DNA from: Sweltsa coloradensis
Lineage: Eukaryota > Arthropoda > Insecta > Plecoptera > Chloroperlidae
Reading direction: 5' to 3'
DNA length: 64,000 nt
NCBI GenBank assembly: GCA_024449915.1
Contig: JAMZAV010000029.1
Coordinates: 62,001 to 126,000 of the forward strand
The position numbers and the translations under genes were made by a program. The notes under the pieces were generated by a model. That model was not told where the DNA came from. It made no database searches and saw only the letters and a list, made by a program, of their open reading frames with translations. Position 1 is the stretch's first letter; every line of letters starts with the position of its first letter. Shown here piece by piece: positions 57,449-64,000 of this stretch.

Positions 57449-57464
57449 CCCGGCACCTCCACCA
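57449..57464 (-). other. tRNA-Ala 3'-end complement (PBS-like 16-mer), copy 5
   Basis: The plus strand reads CCCGGCACCTCCACCA, the sense of a tRNA-Ala 3' end with CCA. On the minus strand the 16-mer is preceded by 'gttggttt' and followed by 'taagttcagcattaagcg'. This is the only copy in minus orientation. Confidence 0.6.
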
Positions 57465-57479
57465 AAACCAACACCGGTC

Positions 57480-59990
57480 TGTAAATTATTTCATTTCTGT
57501 ATTGTTCGTCGATATGTTGATCAAGTAGCTTCGCTCCCTCTTATTTCCTCCCGTCCCCGTCCTTGTTTAACCAAATCATCGAAGAGCAAAAGTCAACCAT
57601 GTCAAGTGGAAACAGTTCGAAACAAAACAAAGCCGAATGTTTCACTCTCCACTGGAGCACTAAATGGTGATTGGCGCTACGAGCGTGGTCGGTAGCAGTT
57701 CATGGTGGAGCGAACTGCGATGTCCCCTCAACACGGAGCGCTGGGTTTAGTATAGCGGCGAGGCGGTGAACTGTTGAGAGTACAACTGTGTAGACCACTC
57801 TACCCACTCACGCGTTTGATTTCTCGTTTATTTGTTGAGGACACAATCGAGGATGTTTCAGTATTGTCATATTTTGTCGGACTGGATCCGACAAGAGTAT
57901 TTTGCGCACTTTACTACAACCTCATGATTTTTTTTTAAATTTAAAATTGAAAAATTTGTGAAAATTAATTAATTTTTTATAAATTATTTCAAAACAAATT
58001 GCAGAAATGTGTTACCATAGAGACCTTTATTTCCACTTTCGTGAGATATGTTCAAAATTTCAAACGCCTGTGGTGTCAGTCAGCCGAGCAAACAGCAAAT
58101 TGTCTAAAACGCATGTGATTTACCCTCTTAAGTATTTCGATGTAGTTTTTTATAGTGAATTGTTCCACCACCTTATTAAAAAAATTGACCCGAAAGAGTA
58201 ACTTAATGGAGCTACAATGTTCTTCAAATTATTTTTATTTCAAATAAAATATATTAAATGATTTTAGGCATACAATACCGTTTCCAGTCCTTGCTTTCCT
58301 TTTTCACACGATATAGAGTTAATAGTAACATGTGTAAAACTTCGTTAATAGGGTGAGAATCTAAGCTTATTTATTTATTTATATATACACATACTAGTGT
58401 ACCCCTACTACAAGTATCAGTCCGTATTTAACCTGGACACTTTGACTTAAGTCTGTTACACACTGTTTTTCTATTTTCTTAAATAATTCACTATGTAAAA
58501 ATATATTGAATGAAATTGAAACATGGCACTATTACACCAAACCAATTTTTTCAATTTTTTCTGATCAGGCACACGACATATTATATTGCATCTTCAAAAT
58601 AGTTTAAAACTGCAATTACATCTAGTACAGTGCTCAACGTTGATGGTTGAGTTTCTGTTTTTTTCAGTTTATAAAAGAGTACAAATAAGAATTTTCGGAA
58701 CCGTGGACTCTGCAAATTTTTTTCCGTTTTCCGGTACAAATTGACAATACTGGTTATCAATTTAATTCGTGGAACATATGAAGGTGTAAAATACCATGTT
58801 TTCACTTTGTAAAACTTAAGAAAAATAGTCAAACATTTATATTACAGAAACACAACTCTATATTGAACGATGTGCTAGATGCAATTATTTCAGTTTGAAA
58901 TTATAGAGAATACACATTAATATTTACCGGGTGCCCGAGCAGATAATTTTTTTAAACGTTTTGGTTTTCTAATAGGTCTGGTTTCAATTTCATTTGCTAC
59001 ATTTTACATAGTTGCATATTTAAGAAAATGGACAAACAGGGTGGAACAGCGCTAATGTATTAAAACATTGATATAAAGATCAGATTTTATTGAAGAAGAA
59101 GAGAATTATTAAAAACGGCAGTTATTAGTAAAACATATTCTACAATGAGGTGTATTAGATATTGAACGTGTACAACACAAAAGAGTCAAACATCAGTTAC
59201 AAAACAGCGAATTCCCGATCACACATCTCTTATTGGTTGGCGATCCAAGTGTCAGGAAATAAGAGAATGTGATTCAACCTTCAAACAAACCATGATACTG
59301 AAAAACTAATACAATTCATCTAAAATAATAGTTTGAAATCCAAAACCAACTTGTAACAACCTTTTCAGGTTTTGTTGTCGACAATACCTATGGTTACCCT
59401 CTATTTAGTGTCAAATTCTTTAGTTTTTAAGTGTGGACGAATGCATCCTATGTTCTGTTATTTTTTTTTTAACTTTGACTAACTTTGTTCGTATATTTAT
59501 ATCAATTGGCAGAATTCAAAGTGTCAAAATTCATTCGTGTTCAGTTTATTTGACTAAGCAACATCTAAATTGGTTATTTAAAAATATTATCGTGAAATCA
59601 AATTAGTTTCTATTGTTCAATATTTTATTGATTTCAGCAAAAATAATCTACATGTTTTTTGCACCTCATGCAATTTTGGTATATCGTTTCTTTCACCATT
59701 CCAATATTTAATACTAGCACACAAAAAGAAGTTTCGTGTCTTGCCAGGCATATCTTGGGTATTTTTAACTAAGGTTTAGCAATTTGCGATACCGACATGT
59801 TGGTTTTACTGAAAAGTAAAAATTTGTTCTAAAGATTCATCTTTCTGCTGTGTTTAGCGAGACTGTGTCTCTGGAATGTCTTAAAGGACACAAATCACAG
59901 ACAAAGGGTTGGTCTGCGGAATAGGTCGTCATAAGTTTTGGGAGGCTACTCTTCCTTGTGAAACTCAAAGGGGACAAATATTACGCAAAA
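57480..59990. other. No gene seen
   Basis: 57640-57800 is GC-balanced, without a domain-bearing frame. An open frame at 58007-58201 (plus) is preceded by an acceptor-like 'ttatttcaaaacaaattgcag', but no domain is recognised. The remainder is AT-rich. Confidence 0.4.
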
Positions 59991-59999
59991 GGTTTAATT

Positions 60000-60515
60000 C
60001 TGGTATGTGTATCGTGTGATGTGACACAATTGATCCAAAACAAGGCTATGAGATGCATATTACAATGTAGGAAAATAACGCCAATTTCTGATTATAAAAT
60101 ATTTAAGATGGGTAACAGTTCAAGAAAATACTAAATTACAAAATGTTTACTTTTATTAACAAGATTGAAAATAATCAAAGAGTGTGGAGGAAATTCATGG
60201 AAGAGAGACCAGACAAACTGCTATAAATTAACTATATGTAAGTGGATGTCATTAAAATAAATACTAATGATCAGTTTTTTATCCCTGGATCAGAGAATAC
60301 AACAAATTGACAGCAGATGTAAAAGGGTTAAGATATGTACATAGTCTTTAATTAACATGTCGAGAATGGATCATTAAAAATAGAGAAAAATTTGTTATAT
60401 TATGTGTGTAAGTCTGTATGAAATGACAAAATTGTAAATTATTATTTGACAAATGTATAGTAGCAATATAGGTAAATAAAGTAAATAAATGAAAATAAAA
60501 TGAAATGAAAGGTTA
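60000..60515 (+). mobile_element. LINE 3' remnant (reverse transcriptase C-terminus)
   Basis: Around 60036-60100 one frame reads IQNKAMRCILQCRKITPISD. This is very like the segment 'IQNKAMR.IL......TPI.DML' found downstream of the reverse transcriptase core in Jockey/CR1-group LINEs. The following text continues the expected order in shifted frames ('aagtttacttttattaacaagattgaaaat' for an F..KI segment), with several stops. It closes with 'aggtaaataaagtaaataaa', an A-rich tail. Heavily mutated and inactive. Confidence 0.65.
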
Positions 60516-60795
60516 CTTACCTTAGGTCAAGTGAACCTGGACACACAGCCACCCAAGGTACACACGAAGCTCCATGAGAAATATATTACATAGTGATGAG
60601 TTGTTGTTGTGTAGTAGTATTATTGCACGGTTTATGTTCTAAACCAAAGCAATCAAATATCTCACATCGTCTAGTTCTGTAATTTACGTTCAGAACAATA
60701 AATTTAAAGACGATATCATGTTGTGAATCAATCGATGTTATGGAGTCGTAGATTAGAAGGACATAAGGGCAATGCCAAGCTGGTTCTCTAGGATT

Positions 60796-61023
60796 CTCCG
60801 CCAGGATCGTGATCAGGGTTTGGTCACAGGACTATTTATATTGTGGTTCCAGCGTAACTTACACATGGCGGTGACCAAACGTTGATCGTTCTGCACTCTG
60901 GTGGGAAATCTGTCACCCACCACAACAATAATGCAGTGCTGTCAAAATGATGTCAAACTTCTTATTTTATCAACGTCCAGACAACTGTGACCAAACCCCG
61001 ATCGTTCTGCGCTCTGGTGGGAG
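60796..61023. mobile_element. Small inverted-repeat element with an internal third arm
   Basis: 'ctccgccaggatcgtgatca' and 'gggtttggtcac' on the left are inverse to 'gtgaccaaaccccgatcgtt' and 'ctgcgctctggtgggag' on the right, with a small gap. A further plus-strand copy of the right arm ('gtgaccaaacgttgatcgtt', 'ctgcactctggtggg') lies at 60871-60908. So one arm is present twice in direct orientation. Confidence 0.65.
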
Positions 61024-61029
61024 AAAAAT

Positions 61030-62670
61030 TTGACCATTGTGGCTTTCATAGATTTACTTCTATTCAACTAGAATACTCGACCAATTAAAAAATCACCCCT
61101 TGATAAACAAACCTGTAATGATTGTGTACATGCAATAAGCAGAGAACCATTATAGAACCGGCAAACATTCCTAACCTAATAAACCTCAGATGGAATGCTA
61201 TCGATTAACGGTGAATAAGTTTAATATAACGCAACTCTGAACCTGTGCGAAATACAACAAATACCTGACACGGACAATTGATGACGAAACTTTTCAACGT
61301 TCCCGATAACATGCAGACTCGTACGGTTCGTTAAAATGTGTAATATGTGCTATTATCATTCAAGATACCGTGTATTGTGAGGCTAGTGAGGCTGAGGAAC
61401 AATATCGGTTATCGGAAATACCAACATACTGGATGTGTTTGGTTTAAAACATTTTGCTCGGCAGAGTTGGCATTGTTTTAGTATTTTGAGTGAGTGTTAT
61501 TTTAGTATGTCCTTTAATTAAACCTGATTTAAGCGGAAATTACAATTTATTGTTTGAATATTAAATTATTCGCAAAACCAAAGATTCGATCAAAATAGGA
61601 AATAAATTAAGGCTATCAAGGATAAAAAAAAGTAAGAAAAGAATAGGAGGTCATAGATCTAATATAAGTTCGTGCATCCGTTTCTTATTTTTTCATCCTA
61701 TTTCTTAAGCACTATTTGTTAACCCACTATCATTAATTAACAAAATTGTTCCCACTGTTTTAAAGCATTCCATCGTAATTTTGCACAATCATCTTTACAA
61801 CAATGTCCATCATCAATCATTTCCTTCAACTTGTTCTCATATTTGTAATTGTATTCGTGTAACATTGTACTTTGTAATGATAAGTTCGCTGACCCCTGTG
61901 GTCATCCAATGTAATTTGGTCACTGTCAAAAAAAAATTATTTAATATTATTGCAAGTGTTGTTAAAGTAGAACAATACTATTATTTTTAATAGTTTCATA
62001 TTTTAATTGGTTTTTATTTTTATACATACATAATAATACATAATAAAACATAATAATAATAAAAATACATGTGTTGTATTTATTTGACGAAAGCGTAGTT
62101 CATTTAAAAAAAAAATATATAACAATACATCATGGGGTAAGTAGAAGAATTGAATAGATTCTAAGCATATTTCTTTAAGTATATTTGTTTAATGGCAGAC
62201 CGATTATTTTAGTGTGTGTACCAACCAAATGTATATCGTTTTCGACTGGTTCGTGGAAACAAAATATTTTTAATTTCTTTTGTAAAAAACTTAAGTTGCT
62301 AACCAAGGAAACAAAAGTTGTAATATTTCAATCAAGGTTCAATTTGAATCATTTTGCTTTTTTTTTGAATGTATTAGCATTATAAAAATCTATAAAAATG
62401 TTTTTTTTTGTGTAAAAATAGAATAGTTCATTATTTAATTGATTAAATCACTTTAGTGTAGTAGGATAATGTTTATAAATTCTATTTCATGCGTCCTCGA
62501 CGGTTAATAAAGGAACAATGTTGGTAAAAAGGAAAATAAAATAGGCAGCGTCATCTCTACTTTAACATAAACACTCTGTATATCATTATTATTATCACTT
62601 TTATTATTATTTACAATAGACTATTAACTTTCTCTGCAAAGAGTTATACTTGTACACTGTACTAGTCTAA
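61030..62670. other. No gene seen
   Basis: AT-rich. The 61740-62000 segment ('aacaatgtccatcatcaatc', 'gacccctgtggtcatccaat') has the look of a retroposon 3' region, but I cannot place it. Open frames at 61781-61990 and 62185-62385 have no recognised domain. Confidence 0.4.
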
Positions 62671-62679
62671 GTGAATAAA

Positions 62680-62701
62680 AATATCTATCTATCTATCTAT
62701 A
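62680..62701 (+). repeat. (TATC)n tail-like tetranucleotide
   Basis: 'gtgaataaaaatatctatct' continues as about five TATC units. 'aataaaa' followed by a short tandem tail is how many LINE and SINE copies end, so this may mark the 3' end of an unrecognised retroposon. Confidence 0.6.
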
Positions 62702-63017
62702 ACATTAACTGACACGTGAATAAGTCAATTTTCCTAGAATGTAAATTCATTTTCTTAATGGGAATTAGTATTTTAAGTAAATAAGAATTAGTTTTACATC
62801 ACCTTGAAGCTTCATGCTAATATTTTGTTTACTGCTACTACTTATGTATCTATGACCTTGGCTATTGTATTGGCTTGTTTTCAAGTTTCTGATATTATGA
62901 TTCTTGTTTGTATTAACCTGATGGAGGAAATAGCTGCTGATTTCTGAAACGTTGTTTTGTTGTATCCACTAGCGTGTTTTAATCTACAAATTATATAGTT
63001 TAAAAAAATTATCTTGG

Positions 63018-63260
63018 GAAACCTGTTATAGGGTGCAATTAGCCCCTCTTCAGGTGAACTAGGTATGTGCGGATAGGAAATTGTGAAGGGATGTCAGAGG
63101 GCTATTTAAGAGGACTCAATCCCTTGCATTCGCCTTAACGACTGAGGAAAACCTCGGGAAAAAACCTTTAGTCAGGATTGCCGGTCTCGACGGGATTCGA
63201 ATCCGGGACCTCCCGTATCAGAGTCGAGAGCTTAGCGCCCGAGCCAACCTGTCGGTCATT
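63018..63260 (-). mobile_element. tRNA-derived SINE, family C, copy 2
   Basis: On the minus strand 'ttggctcgggcgctaagctc' (box A region), 'cccggattcgaatcccg' (box B) and 'tcgagaccggcaatcctgac' are followed by 'gaggttttcctcag', 'catcccttcacaattt' and 'gctaattgcaccctat'. It aligns with the copy at 18178 throughout. The box B hairpin is intact here (GGGA-TTCGAA-TCCC type), slightly closer to tRNA than the other copy. Confidence 0.85.
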
Positions 63261-63383
63261 ATATAGTTATCAAGTTTTATATTATAGCAACTGTTGTTTG
63301 ATGTCACATCAACGATATTTATTCTCCTGATGCTGTGATTGTTCCCTAGCGAACTCAATTCTTTTATTATCAAAACCAAGGAA

Positions 63384-63524
63384 AGTTGCTCCCAAAATAA
63401 GTAAGCAGGTGCGCGTGGTTTCGGCGGGCCAATGAGCGATCAGTATTTTAAATCGGGGACCGCTGATTGGCTGCAATCCACCCGCCGGTGACGTCAGCAT
63501 CTGCTTACTTGCTTCGGAGCAACT
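63384..63524. mobile_element. Short MITE carrying CCAAT and CRE-like words
   Basis: AGTTGCTCC at the left and GGAGCAACT at the right, with 'aagtaagcag' / 'ctgcttactt', 'cggcggg' / 'cccgccg' and 'ccaatgagcg' / 'cgctgattgg', form arms of ~55 bp around a ~15-bp AT centre. The arms include CCAAT-box cores on both sides and a perfect TGACGTCA (cAMP-response element core) at about 63489-63496 in the right arm only. It is GC-richer than its surroundings and non-coding. If not a MITE, it would be an unusually symmetric promoter element. Confidence 0.7.
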
Positions 63525-63559
63525 AAAGTTATAAGAAAAAGTCGAAATCATTTGAAATG

Positions 63560-64000
63560 TAATTGATTAAGAATATTTGATACGTTTCCTACCAATATAA
63601 TTGAATCTAATCTTGTATTTTGTGAACGATCACGTCACCGTTTTTTTCCAGAACTATCTTCTAATCCGCGATACAATTTAACTCCTTTAATGAGCGTCTT
63701 GTAAACCGGATCTGAAGCAATCACCCTAAGCAGAATGGGTAAGGGTAACACACAAAATAAAGCTCGCTGGTTCTTGTAGTGGAGCATACTTTCAGTTTGT
63801 TATTTAACCGCATTCGTAACGTTTGTCTTCATGTAAAGTGGCAGTGTTTATTCGAACGGAATTTAAATCACAGTTGTAGGAATGCCAACACTCCGCGAAG
63901 AAAATGCAAATCGTATTCTAGTTTCAACATTTTCTACATTGTGTTTCATTTTCTTTACAAATAGCAGTCTGTAGAGTGGAAGGTAGATGAGATGGTGTTG
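63560..64000. other. No gene seen to the window end
   Basis: AT-rich to balanced sequence. An open frame at 63779-63964 (plus) has no recognisable domain. Confidence 0.4.

Noticed and set aside
62917..62955. Hammerhead ribozyme
   Set aside because: CTGATGG instead of CTGANGA and an extra base before GAAA. Kept only as a motif worth a covariance search.

Overview
This is an AT-rich eukaryotic nuclear window, most likely from an arthropod and probably an insect. The indications are 5S rRNA-derived and tRNA-derived SINEs, LINE 3' fragments with Jockey/CR1-like C-terminal peptides, a hAT-type miniature element with a perfect 8-bp target duplication, and many small inverted-repeat elements (MITEs). 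The species is inferred only loosely. I recognise no intact host protein-coding gene, no intact tRNA or rRNA gene, no CRISPR array and no operon-like organisation. Every long open frame either lies in a repeat or has no recognisable domain. The window is best read as intergenic or intronic sequence built up from nested repeats.

Layout. 0-10 kb: the cut end of a family-A-like element, a G-rich tract next to a long hexanucleotide array, a family A element (2.7 kb), a long-TIR MITE abutting a tRNA-derived SINE head (4.5-4.9 kb) and a near-perfect hairpin (6.9 kb). 10-25 kb: a full-length family A element with an internal duplication, a MITE at 14.2 kb, a 5S-derived SINE at 15.0 kb, a second long-TIR MITE at 16.9 kb, a GC-rich promoter-like patch at 17.7 kb, several tRNA-derived SINEs near 18.2-18.7 kb, a ~200-bp tandem duplication at 21.8 kb and the hAT MITE at 23.5 kb. 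25-36 kb: a GAGACGC minisatellite, two CpG-rich patches (28.9 and 31.0 kb), family A copies at 29.4 and 33.4 kb, a LINE end at 30.2 kb and a TTAA-flanked MITE at 34.5 kb.

37-45 kb holds the most unusual structure. Two arrays of a ~431-bp unit (37.4-38.8 and 42.9-44.3 kb) lie in opposite orientation. Each is followed inward by the same non-tandem core, so the region forms a ~7-kb imperfect inverted repeat resembling a foldback element. The arms carry different later insertions, including family A copies present in one arm and absent from the other, and a GC-rich insert inside one array unit. 45-64 kb: a full-length SINE, a 5S rRNA-like copy on the minus strand (47.2 kb), LINE 3' ends (49.8 and 60.0 kb), several foldback or MITE structures (52.6, 53.6, 55.0, 60.8 and 63.4 kb) and another tRNA-SINE (63.0 kb).

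A second unusual signal is a 16-bp word, TGGTGGAGGTGCCGGG. It occurs five times (one copy with a mismatch) in otherwise unrelated contexts. It equals the complement of a mature tRNA-Ala 3' end including the CCA, as in a retroelement primer-binding site. The repeats appear to move or have moved by different routes (DNA transposition, LINE-driven retroposition), and no transposase or reverse transcriptase here is intact.
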